Below are positions 47,239 through 55,430 of a stretch of DNA of 64,000 nucleotides, piece after piece. A program made the translations under genes and the position numbers. Each line of letters begins with the position of its first letter. Position 1 is the stretch's first letter. The stretch lies in the NCBI RefSeq assembly GCF_000243335.1, contig NZ_JH597773.1, positions 500,489-564,488 on the forward strand. The letters run 5' to 3'. The notes beneath the pieces were generated by a model, which worked only from the letters and a program-made list of their open reading frames with translations, was not told where the DNA came from and ran no database searches. The DNA comes from Leptonema illini DSM 21528 (GTDB lineage Bacteria; Spirochaetota; Leptospiria; Leptospirales; Leptonemataceae).

Positions 47239-48101
47239 AATTTGCCTGGATACAGGAGAATCGCTCCGAGTTTTCGGTAAGGAAGATGTGCCGTGTGCTT
47301 GATGTATCGGAGAGCGGCTTCTATGAATCACAGATTCGACCTCCTTCACAGCGCTCAACAGAAGATGCTCGAATCGTGGAGGCAATCAGAGTGATCGCTG
47401 ATGAAATGTTTGGCACCTATGGCAGCCCTCGCGTGACTCCGGAACTCAAGGGGATTGGGATAAAGGTTAACCGAAAAAGGGTGGAACGGCTGATGAGAGA
47501 AAACGGCATTTCTGCAATAAATCCGAGGGTTTTTCGTGTAAACACGACGGATTCCAACCATGAATTGCCGGTTTCGCCCGATCTTGTTCAGCGGAACTTT
47601 GAACCCGGTGAACTTGATCGAATCTGGGTAACTGATATCACCTATATCGAAACAACCGAAGGATTCGCTTACCTGACGACCTTCATGGATCTTGGAAATC
47701 GTGAAATCGTCGGTTGGGAGCTTTCTGACAATATGCGAGCAGAATCAATCGTTGCCGCTTTAAAGCAGGCCTTGAATCGAAGGAGGAATAATATCAATGG
47801 CCTGATTATACATTCAGATCGCGGGGTACAATATGCATCGAAAGACTATCGCGATGTATTGAAAGGTAAGAAGATAAGCCAGAGCATGAGTCGCAAAGGG
47901 AACTGCTGGGACAATGCTGTTCAGGAATCGTTCTTTCATACCTTGAAGACTGAATGTTTATACAGAATCGGGTTTATTCCAAATTTTGAAGACCTACGAA
48001 GAATTCTGTTTGACTATATCGAAGTATTCTACAACCGTAAAAGGAGGCATTCTGCTCTCGGGTATTTAAGTCCGACAGCCTATGCACAGCAAATTGCATG
48101 A
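47235..48101 (+). CDS. IS3-family transposase OrfB
   Basis: A 288-residue integrase-core domain. The DDE residues are in 'IWVTDITYI', 'IIHSDRGVQYASKDY' and 'GNCWDNAVQESFFHTLK'. An HTH_21 segment 'YGSPRVTPELKGIGIKVNRKRVERLM' (in part) precedes the catalytic core. The end 'YNRKRRHSALGYLSPTAY' is classical. It is intact and is probably made mainly as an OrfAB fusion. Confidence 0.92.
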   Translation: MKFAWIQENRSEFSVRKMCRVLDVSESGFYESQIRPPSQRSTEDARIVEAIRVIADEMFGTYGSPRVTPELKGIGIKVNRKRVERLMRENGISAINPRVFRVNTTDSNHELPVSPDLVQRNFEPGELDRIWVTDITYIETTEGFAYLTTFMDLGNREIVGWELSDNMRAESIVAALKQALNRRRNNINGLIIHSDRGVQYASKDYRDVLKGKKISQSMSRKGNCWDNAVQESFFHTLKTECLYRIGFIPNFEDLRRILFDYIEVFYNRKRRHSALGYLSPTAYAQQIA

Positions 48102-48187
48102 TTCCCTCCGGAATATGGGGGGAAGATCACAATTTGATATGTCCGTTGCAAATCACTACTGACAGTGAAGCTGGTCGCTGAAAAGAG

Positions 48188-49504
48188 ATGTACCGAAATT
48201 TCCAGGACAAAATAGAACAACTCGTACTCGAGCTCATAACGTCTGAAGGAGAAAAAACGCTTCTGAACTATGAGGAAAAAATTATTACGGATCTTCAATT
48301 CCCAAATAAGTTGCGAATAGAGTTACTTGAAGAGATAAGAGAACTTTTTTCAGATTCACCCGAGTTTCGTGCTCGTCTACACGCATATGCAAGAGAAGAC
48401 AAAGTTAAGCGTGCCGAATCTTTGACTACCTCTCTTATCAATCACCTACCAGAGGAAGAATTGCGTGAGAAGTTAACGCCGTTGCTGAGGGATCAATTTG
48501 AGCTTTCCCTACCTGAGGATTTGCTGCAGAAGATTCTATCAGAACCACGTGAGACTCGATGCTCTCTGTTTCAATCCATTGTTCCATTCACTGAGGCAGA
48601 AACAGTCTCATTCTACTGTAACTGGGTCACCACGTACTTTAGCGTGCGATCTTTACAAGACATTCATGTTGAAAGGAGTGAATTGATCGACACTTTTCAA
48701 TTCGAAATAGGAGTGCTTTGCTCTGAAATCGTCATCATGTATTCGCGTGTCTCCCATCCACTTTTTGAGTTCCCCCCGAAGACTAGCCCAACCTACAATC
48801 TTTTTAAAACCATAGGTCACGATCTCGCCGAGGAAGAGCAATTCGCGAAGTACGGGTTGCTAGAGATAGTTGATGATCGTGAGCTATTGGAATCTTTCCC
48901 TCGTATACTCGATCACGCAGCAGTTGTTTCGGTCGATGTAACTTTAGCTAGTACTGAACTTTATTCATTTTTACGCGATTTGCATTCAAAATACAAATTC
49001 AAGCTTTCTCTTCGACCCGACAATATCAGTTGTTTCCCCGGGATTGAGCGGCGCATTTACCTCAAGGAGGCTATCGAATATGGCAAGATTTTCGAAACAC
49101 TTAGCCTGTTCTCTGGTAAGCTCAATACCAAACTAAGAAATGCAGAGCTTGATGCCTTTTGGGCCAGCATTAAGGATACGGATCTTATTTTTGAAGAGCT
49201 TCTTAATGATTTTATTTATTTCGATAACTATTATGTAACAAATATGATTCATATAGTTCTCTTGCAGACGGGCTCAGGTCCTATCATCCAACACCTGGAT
49301 CATGAATACATCCTCTATACTGAGGATGAATTCGCTCGGCGCCAAAAGTCACCCAAAATAAAGGGAACAGGTCGGCGGCGTGTCAAAACGTTCAAAATTG
49401 ATAACGCCACAATGCCACTCGACATCAAGAGAATCCTATTACCCATTATGATACTCACGTTCAAAAACAAGCAATTAGTTTTGGAATACTTCGGTCTCGA
49501 CTAA
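48188..49504 (+). CDS. Orphan hypothetical protein, AT-rich gene
   Basis: A 438-residue protein I do not recognise. It appears soluble: no signal peptide and no clear membrane span. The N-terminal 110 residues are charged and helical ('EQLVLELITSEGEKTLLNYEEK', 'RIELLEEIRELF'). The middle is richer in aromatic residues ('TVSFYCNWVTTYFSVRS'). The C-terminal part has 'FIYFDNYYVTNMIHIVLLQ' and a basic patch 'GTGRRRVKTFK'. The gene is visibly more AT-rich than the chromosomal genes around it and lies between two mobile elements, which suggests horizontal acquisition. A purine-rich GAAAAGAG just before the ATG could serve as ribosome site. A defence or abortive-infection role is possible but nothing shows it. 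Confidence 0.6.
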   Translation: MYRNFQDKIEQLVLELITSEGEKTLLNYEEKIITDLQFPNKLRIELLEEIRELFSDSPEFRARLHAYAREDKVKRAESLTTSLINHLPEEELREKLTPLLRDQFELSLPEDLLQKILSEPRETRCSLFQSIVPFTEAETVSFYCNWVTTYFSVRSLQDIHVERSELIDTFQFEIGVLCSEIVIMYSRVSHPLFEFPPKTSPTYNLFKTIGHDLAEEEQFAKYGLLEIVDDRELLESFPRILDHAAVVSVDVTLASTELYSFLRDLHSKYKFKLSLRPDNISCFPGIERRIYLKEAIEYGKIFETLSLFSGKLNTKLRNAELDAFWASIKDTDLIFEELLNDFIYFDNYYVTNMIHIVLLQTGSGPIIQHLDHEYILYTEDEFARRQKSPKIKGTGRRRVKTFKIDNATMPLDIKRILLPIMILTFKNKQLVLEYFGLD

Positions 49505-49697
49505 TTGTAGCATGCCTTCAATAAACTCAAAGATTATTCGCTCCGCTGAGCGACTTTCCTTGATTCCAAAACTCGTATCCGACCCCTACCCTCTACCCTC
49601 TACAGAAGCCGGTTGAATGCGAGCTCAAATCTGCCCGGCAGTCAGTTATCACAAACCCTTATGACTCCGTTTGCAATTCTCTACAAACTTCCTAAAT

Positions 49698-49725
49698 TTG
49701 ACATTTTCCAAATCTGTGGTATAAT
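49698..49725 (+). promoter_or_regulatory. Consensus sigma-70 promoter of the IS1595-like transposase
   Basis: TTGACA at 49698-49703 and TATAAT at 49720-49725 match the consensus exactly, with a 16-base spacer. AAGGAG at 49738-49743 lies 5 bases before the transposase ATG. Between the previous gene (49504) and this promoter I found no gene; a small hairpin GCTC-CGCT-GAGC lies near 49540. Confidence 0.85.
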
Positions 49726-49748
49726 CTTTCCCAAAAAAAGGAGACTAT

Positions 49749-51056
49749 ATGACGGCCCAGAATTCACCTCACAAAACCCCCGTCGATGTAGAAAATCGAC
49801 AGGATTCAGGCTCCGCTATGCAGGAATTATCCGAAATCAATGATTCGGCAAACTATGCCCTTAAGGGCATGCCCCTCCTCCATTATCAGCACAAAAGGGC
49901 TGCCGCACCCTCTCCTGCGGCTCAGAATGCCGCCGCCTTTCCCGGCCCTATCAATATAGTGTTCGCCTTCAAAGTCTTCGATTTCATACTACAAAATCTA
50001 TATTCTAAACCTTGCAAGTGCGGCTCTACATCATTCACACCTGTAAAAGGGCACCTGGATAAGGTCCGCTGCAAGGAATGTCACAGGCAGACCTCAAGGC
50101 TCTCCCACACCCCTTTTAGAAACCTCAGAATTCCGCAGTGGATGATGGGATGGCTTATCTACGAATCTATGGTTCGCCACCCTGCCGTCCTTACATCAGC
50201 AGAGATCACAAGGCGGCTTGGAGTAAACGAGAAAACTGCCCTTCTTATGAAGCGCAGACTGCAACTCATGGCCCATGATATGCGACCTGCATTTCAGTCC
50301 CTGATACGAGAAGAGTTAGCAGAAGCCTTTCCACAGCCCTATAAACTGCCACCAGACGGCGAGGATGTAAGGCCAGCCGTTGCCGGCAAGCCTGTAGTGC
50401 ACGCCGATACAATGGCCCTGTTTTCGGCCTCTTTAAGGGCAAATAAGGGCAGAAAACACCACAAGAACAAAGGACTCACTGCAAGTATCTATCTCTCTGA
50501 TAAGTTAGGTGGAAGGCAGGTAGGAACGCTCGCTCATGTCATGGGAACGGAAAAAGGCTGGGTGCAGATCGACTCTATCTCTGATCTAACAGCAAACACT
50601 GTCGGGCCTATCATCAGAAAGGCCATACCCAGAAATGCAGCGATATTCACCGACGAGGGTTATCAATGGCTCTATAGAGTGTATCCTAACCATCGCATGG
50701 TGAATCACTCCAAGAAATCTAAAGATAAGCGCTATAAGATGGCAAGGGATCGCTGGTGCCAGAATGGAGTGCATAACCAGGTATCAGAAGGCATCAACGG
50801 CTCTCTAAAGATCGCGATGAGGGGCTACAGATATTTCAGGCCAGAGCACTCCAACCACTATCTTATGGAGTGGGAATTCTTGAGGAACCTTAAATATTTC
50901 GGCCTCGATAAGATAGCCGAACACATCAAGCGCAGTGATTTACCACGAAGGGGAATATTCGATTGTGCTGATAATGGTGGTGGAATCAGACGAGAACGTC
51001 TTCTTCGCCGCCGCGAGCGACGACGATCTCGCCGGCCTCTTCGAGCTTGCGAATGA
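49749..51056 (+). CDS. IS1595-like transposase with zinc ribbon
   Basis: A 435-residue transposase. A low-complexity N-terminal extension of about 75 residues precedes a zinc ribbon ('CKCGSTS' ... 'VRCKECHRQTS'). The DDE-type core includes 'VVHADTMALF', 'AAIFTDEGYQWLYRVYP' and 'NGVHNQVSEGINGSLKIAMRGYRYF', as in the IS1595/ISXO2 group. The last 25 or so residues after 'RRGIFDCADNGGG' are Arg-rich because the frame runs antisense into the 3' end of fliG from 50986. The natural stop may therefore have been lost on insertion. I could not define terminal inverted repeats with confidence. Confidence 0.82.
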   Translation: MTAQNSPHKTPVDVENRQDSGSAMQELSEINDSANYALKGMPLLHYQHKRAAAPSPAAQNAAAFPGPINIVFAFKVFDFILQNLYSKPCKCGSTSFTPVKGHLDKVRCKECHRQTSRLSHTPFRNLRIPQWMMGWLIYESMVRHPAVLTSAEITRRLGVNEKTALLMKRRLQLMAHDMRPAFQSLIREELAEAFPQPYKLPPDGEDVRPAVAGKPVVHADTMALFSASLRANKGRKHHKNKGLTASIYLSDKLGGRQVGTLAHVMGTEKGWVQIDSISDLTANTVGPIIRKAIPRNAAIFTDEGYQWLYRVYPNHRMVNHSKKSKDKRYKMARDRWCQNGVHNQVSEGINGSLKIAMRGYRYFRPEHSNHYLMEWEFLRNLKYFGLDKIAEHIKRSDLPRRGIFDCADNGGGIRRERLLRRRERRRSRRPLRACE

Positions 51057-52008
51057 TGTTCACGATCTTCTGCTGGCAGTCCTCGACGTCTTTCAAGCGC
51101 ACGGGGCCCATGAACTCCATATCTTCACGTAAAAGGGAGGCGGCGCGCTTTGACATGTTGCGAAAGATCTTATCCTGCACGTCCTGGTCGACCGACTTAA
51201 GCGCCTTGGCCAGTTCCTGGTTATCGACCTCGCGAAGCACTCGCTGGATGGCGCGGTCGTCAAGCAGCACGATGTCTTCGAAGACGAACATCTTCTTCTT
51301 GATCTCTTCGGCCAGTTCGGGGTCTTCCTCTTCGAGAGCTTCGATGATCGTCTTTTCCGTTCCGCGGTCGACGTTATTGAGGATCTCGACGACGGCATCG
51401 ACGCCGCCGGCCGATGTATAATCCTCAGAGGCAAGTGTGGACAGTTTACGTTCGAGAACTCGCTCCACTTCACGTAAGACGTCGGGCGAAACGCGCTCCA
51501 TCGTCGCGATGCGGCGAGCGACGTCGGCCTGATAGTTATGCGGCAGCGAGGCGAGGATCTGGCTCGACTTGGTGGCGTCGAGATAGCAGAGAATGAGCGC
51601 TATGGTCTGCGGATGCTCCCCCTGAATAAAGTTTAACAGATGCTGCGGGTCCGTGCGGCGAATGAAGTCAAACGGACGCACCTGTAAACTGGATGTCAGG
51701 CGGTTGATGATGTCGATGGCCTTCTGCGTTCCAAGGGCCTTTTCGAGAACTTCGCGGGCGTAATCCAGACCGCCCGTCGTGATGAACTCCTGGGCCATCA
51801 TGAGTTCGTTGAACTCAATCAGGATGGCTTCTTTGTCTTCGGGCGTGACCTTGTCGAGCTTGGCCATCTCAAAGGTGAGGCTTTCAATCTCGTCTTCACG
51901 CAGATGCTTGAAGATTTCCGACGCCACCTCGGGGCCGAGCGTAATCAGGAAGATGGCCGCCTTCTGGCGTCCGGTATACTGTTGCTTTTTCGATTGCAGT
52001 ACAGACAC
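50986..52008 (-). CDS. fliG: Flagellar motor switch protein FliG
   Basis: A 340-residue rotor protein that couples stator torque to rotation and switching. The conserved N-terminal 'YTGRQKAAIFLITLGPEVASEIFKHL' (in part), the middle 'GEHPQTIALILCYLDATKSSQIL' with its EHPQ motif, and the charged C-terminal torque helix 'DIVLLDDRAIQRVLREVDNQELAKALK' are complete. The start is a GTG at 52008 with GGAG 7 bases upstream; the frame is open further up, but those 40 residues are not FliG-like. The stop codon lies exactly where the transposase frame enters. No other flagellar genes are adjacent in the window. Confidence 0.93.
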   Translation of the reverse strand: MSVLQSKKQQYTGRQKAAIFLITLGPEVASEIFKHLREDEIESLTFEMAKLDKVTPEDKEAILIEFNELMMAQEFITTGGLDYAREVLEKALGTQKAIDIINRLTSSLQVRPFDFIRRTDPQHLLNFIQGEHPQTIALILCYLDATKSSQILASLPHNYQADVARRIATMERVSPDVLREVERVLERKLSTLASEDYTSAGGVDAVVEILNNVDRGTEKTIIEALEEEDPELAEEIKKKMFVFEDIVLLDDRAIQRVLREVDNQELAKALKSVDQDVQDKIFRNMSKRAASLLREDMEFMGPVRLKDVEDCQQKIVNIIRKLEEAGEIVVARGGEEDVLV

Positions 52009-52159
52009 TGTGATCTCCGATCTTCCTGACAGAAGCTTTACCGCAAGGGGCCAGGCAACCCTTTTTCGGTCCTTCTCAAAATCGGTAGGATTCCGGTTAA
52101 GGAACATAAAAAAACCGACGAAAAACATTTCTATTTTCGTCCTTATCAGTATAGAACGG

Positions 52160-54400
52160 ATGCGTATGAGCCGACAACTATTCCCCGAAAGTCCCGCCTA
52201 TTTGCGGCAGCTCAGCGCAGCCGGCAGGGAGCGCGCCAGGGCTCTGTTTATTTTTCTGAACGCTCTCATTCTTATCAGCACGGCCTTTATCCTTGCCCTG
52301 AATCTGCTGTTAAAACCGCTGCCGACGGTCAATGCGCTTATCGTCTCAGCGATCGCATCTTCTTTCCTGTGTCTGTGGCTTCTTCATAACGGCCGGCCGC
52401 AACTCGCCGGCAATATTATCAATGGCGTTATCTTTGCCGTTATCCTCTATCTTACCTATCTCGATGCAACAGGCGCCTATCCGCTGCACGGCTTCACGCA
52501 AACGGGTATGATGGCGGCCGGCCTGGCGCTGGCCGGCCTTTTCGGATCAAAACGGCTGCCCCTTGTTTTCGGAGTCGTGTATTCACTCACGCTCCTCGGG
52601 CTGGTCTTCTATCTCTCGTCTTTGCATAACTGGTCGGATTTACGACGCTCCACCGTCGAGTTCACGCTCGACGGCATCATCGCCCTTGTCGCCGGCTCCA
52701 TCCTTATCTTTCTTCTGCGTCGCATCTACGATCGCTCTCTGGCCGCCATATCGACGCGAAACCGTCGCCTTGAACGTTTCTTGAGCAGCCTGCGTCGCAG
52801 CGAGGAGCGCTTCCATCGCCTATCTGACGCCTCCTTTGAGGCGGTCGTGCTCTCTCAGGACGGACGCATCCTCGAAGCGAATCGGGCCTTCACCGAGCTT
52901 TTCGGGCATAACGCCGACGACGATGTGACGATAGAAGGCCTGGTGAGCGCCGAGCATCGAGATCGCCTCAGATCCCTGCTCAACTCCGACAGTCGCAAAA
53001 GCGCCGAGCTTTTATGCAAAAGAAGGGATGGATCGACCCTGCTTGTCGAGGCGCGCTCTTCGATCATCAAGAACCCCGATAGCGCCGTGCGCTCCATCGT
53101 GATGCGTGACATTACAAACGAGCGTAAAAACCTCGAGCTTCTCGAACATCTCGCCTATCATGACGCTCTGACAGGCCTTGGTAACCGCAAGCTGCTGCAA
53201 CAGACGACCGAGAGTATTCTCGTAGAAGGCAGACGCTGCGCCATACTTCTTGCCGACCTCGATCGTTTCAAAGAGATCAACGATACGCTCGGCCATCCTT
53301 TTGGCGATGCTCTTTTACAGGGGCTTGCGCATCGCATTCGCGAGAGTTTCCCTGCTCCCTTTCTCACCTGTCGGACGGGCGGCGACGAATTCACGCTGCT
53401 TATTCCCGATCCGGACGGCGAGAGCATGGTTCGCGACATAGCGCAGTCGTTCAGCGACGCCATCAACCGAGCCCTTCGCACAGACGGCGTCACGCTTGAG
53501 ATGCAATGCAGCATCGGCGCCTCGTATTCGCCGAATCATGGGTCGGATTTCGAGGCACTATTCCGTTGCGCCGATGTGGCCATGTATGCCGCCAAGAGGT
53601 CGGGTACGGGCATCGCCGTCTATGCAAGCATTCTCGATCTTCACAATCCGCGACGTCTCATGCTTCTTTCTGATCTCGGACGCATGGTCCGCGAGAAAGC
53701 CTTCGAGCTGCATTTCCAGCCCAAAGTCGATCTTATAAACCACGACATCGACGGATATGAAGTTCTCACTCGATGGACGCACCCCAGGCTCGGTTCCATT
53801 TCGCCGGCAGAGCTGATACCTCTTGCCGAAACGGGAAACCATATCGGATTGTTAACCGAAACCGTAATCGACGTTACGCTCGAGCAGATGCGCTCATGGG
53901 CGCCACAGTTCAAACCGACTCTGGCCGTGAACGTTTCGGCTCGCAATCTCGTCGACGAGATGTTTCCAGAGAGAGTCATTCAGGCCATCGAAGAGTATAA
54001 CATCAATCCGGCGCAGCTCGAGCTTGAGATCACCGAAAGCGCCTTCATGCATGATCCACAACGAGCACTGCAGTCCGTATCACGACTCAATCAGGCCGGC
54101 ATCACGCTTTCGATCGACGACTTTGGAACGGGCTATTCTTCGCTTTCGTATCTGACTGACCTGCCCGTTCAGGCGTTGAAGATCGACCTCAGCTTTATTC
54201 GCGAGATGATCAAGAAAGAGAAGCATCAGATCCTTGTATCGTCGACGATCCAGCTTGCACACGGTCTCGGCCTTGCCGTCATCGCAGAGGGCGTCGAAAA
54301 CGAAGATACGGCTCGGGCATTAAGAAAGATGGAATGCGACTTCGGCCAGGGCTTTCATTTCGGAGCGCCCGTACCGGCGCCCGCTATCATGCGCCGCTGA
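52160..54400 (+). CDS. Membrane GGDEF-EAL c-di-GMP enzyme with PAS
   Basis: A 746-residue inner-membrane protein with about six membrane helices in the first 210 residues and a PAS domain (about 215-330, 'FHRLSDASFEAVVLSQDGRILEANRAF', in part). The diguanylate cyclase domain has an intact GGDEF at 407-411. The phosphodiesterase domain's signature is EVL (534-536) in place of EAL but keeps the catalytic Glu. The later 'NVSARNL', 'ELEITES', 'IDDFGTGYSSL' and 'KIDLSFI' are intact, so both activities are possible. It is divergent from fliG, which fits control of motility by c-di-GMP. Start chosen at MRMSRQ; the frame is open upstream through fliG antisense. Confidence 0.9.
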   Translation: MRMSRQLFPESPAYLRQLSAAGRERARALFIFLNALILISTAFILALNLLLKPLPTVNALIVSAIASSFLCLWLLHNGRPQLAGNIINGVIFAVILYLTYLDATGAYPLHGFTQTGMMAAGLALAGLFGSKRLPLVFGVVYSLTLLGLVFYLSSLHNWSDLRRSTVEFTLDGIIALVAGSILIFLLRRIYDRSLAAISTRNRRLERFLSSLRRSEERFHRLSDASFEAVVLSQDGRILEANRAFTELFGHNADDDVTIEGLVSAEHRDRLRSLLNSDSRKSAELLCKRRDGSTLLVEARSSIIKNPDSAVRSIVMRDITNERKNLELLEHLAYHDALTGLGNRKLLQQTTESILVEGRRCAILLADLDRFKEINDTLGHPFGDALLQGLAHRIRESFPAPFLTCRTGGDEFTLLIPDPDGESMVRDIAQSFSDAINRALRTDGVTLEMQCSIGASYSPNHGSDFEALFRCADVAMYAAKRSGTGIAVYASILDLHNPRRLMLLSDLGRMVREKAFELHFQPKVDLINHDIDGYEVLTRWTHPRLGSISPAELIPLAETGNHIGLLTETVIDVTLEQMRSWAPQFKPTLAVNVSARNLVDEMFPERVIQAIEEYNINPAQLELEITESAFMHDPQRALQSVSRLNQAGITLSIDDFGTGYSSLSYLTDLPVQALKIDLSFIREMIKKEKHQILVSSTIQLAHGLGLAVIAEGVENEDTARALRKMECDFGQGFHFGAPVPAPAIMRR

Positions 54401-54470
54401 CGATGATGCATCCTTTTCGTTCATTTTTTTCCGTGCTCGTTGATCAAATCATTGAAAAACCGTCAAAAAA

Positions 54471-55430
54471 ATGAAAGCGAGCCCGACCTGGCCTGTTCTT
54501 CATCACATGATACAAAGACGAATTTCGCGCCTGAGCCTCTCTCTCATCACACTGGCGCTCTGCGTCACCGCTCTCAGCGCCGCCTCGCAGCGATTCAACA
54601 CAAACATCATTTTACGAGAGAATATACAGGGATTGAATGCAAAGCAGATCAAGCGACTGCACGCCGACATGCAGAGAGTGATCGCCATTCTCAGCAGTCA
54701 CAGAGATGTGGCGAATCCTCCTTCTGCTCTCTGTATGCATCTGTCGGCCTATACTCCGCCGTTTATCAATGCCTCACAACAACCGACTCTTGATTTGCAG
54801 GTACCGACAGACTTCCATGACGGCAAATGCGGCGAGGTCATGGGTTATGCGATCACCTTTCGCTGGAACGATCCGAGGCTTCTACTTGGCGACGAGCTGA
54901 CCGGGCCCGACGGAAAACCGATCATCATTCAACGATCGAGCGTACATGTGTTGCCGCCGCTGCATTCCGATAAAGACGGCGTTCAGATCTTCCATCGCAG
55001 CATATTGATTCAGCGTAAAGGCGTTAATCTGCTCGAAAAGGTTACCCGAGGAGAGTATCTGAACGCCTTGATCGCCTCGTGGGATCGTCTTCTTTTTGAA
55101 CAGAGCGGAGCCGCAGATCTACGAAGCCAGCGAGACGCCGCCTCACATGAGCTGGATTCCCTTTCGGCAACGGAAAGAAAGCAACCGGCCTGTCTTACGG
55201 ATTCGCTCTTTTCTTCGGCGGGAGACGGCGATTGTGATGAAGGGCAATTCCTCTATCGCGTGCAGCCGCAGTATTTCTCTCGTATGCAATCGCCGGCCGA
55301 GCTGCGGCTTCTTCTTATCCACTACGCACAGGATAAAGACGAGAGCGACATCGAAGACATCCAGTATCTACAGAAAGTATTTAACAGTCTGAACACAAAG
55401 GCTCTTTCAGATGTCGTGAATCAACCCTGA
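54471..55430 (+). CDS. Hypothetical exported protein
   Basis: A 319-residue protein with an N-terminal signal ('RISRLSLSLITLALCVTALSA'), best fitting a start at the inner Met (54507) or the annotated ATG. The mature part has a helical stretch 'NAKQIKRLHADMQRVIAIL', a Cys pair in the middle and 'PACLTDSLFSSAGDGDCDEGQ' further on. No known family is recognised. It ends convergent with, and overlapping by ten bases, the DUF4846-type gene. Periplasmic function unknown. Confidence 0.65.
   Translation: MKASPTWPVLHHMIQRRISRLSLSLITLALCVTALSAASQRFNTNIILRENIQGLNAKQIKRLHADMQRVIAILSSHRDVANPPSALCMHLSAYTPPFINASQQPTLDLQVPTDFHDGKCGEVMGYAITFRWNDPRLLLGDELTGPDGKPIIIQRSSVHVLPPLHSDKDGVQIFHRSILIQRKGVNLLEKVTRGEYLNALIASWDRLLFEQSGAADLRSQRDAASHELDSLSATERKQPACLTDSLFSSAGDGDCDEGQFLYRVQPQYFSRMQSPAELRLLLIHYAQDKDESDIEDIQYLQKVFNSLNTKALSDVVNQP

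Larger units (their letters stand above)
46903..48129 (+). mobile_element. IS3-family insertion sequence, complete
   Basis: A 1.23-kb element bounded by perfect 13-base inverted repeats TGATCTTCCCCCC (46903-46915) and GGGGGGAAGATCA (48117-48129), with the TG...CA ends typical of IS3. It carries orfA and orfB with a programmed -1 frameshift site. The flanking triplets and quadruplets (…CAT / CAA…) are not a target duplication, which suggests later recombination. Confidence 0.88.

Noticed and set aside
40760..51056. Integrated prophage or ICE
   Set aside because: No integrase, capsid, portal, terminase, relaxase or conjugation gene is present; only transposases and broken host-type genes.
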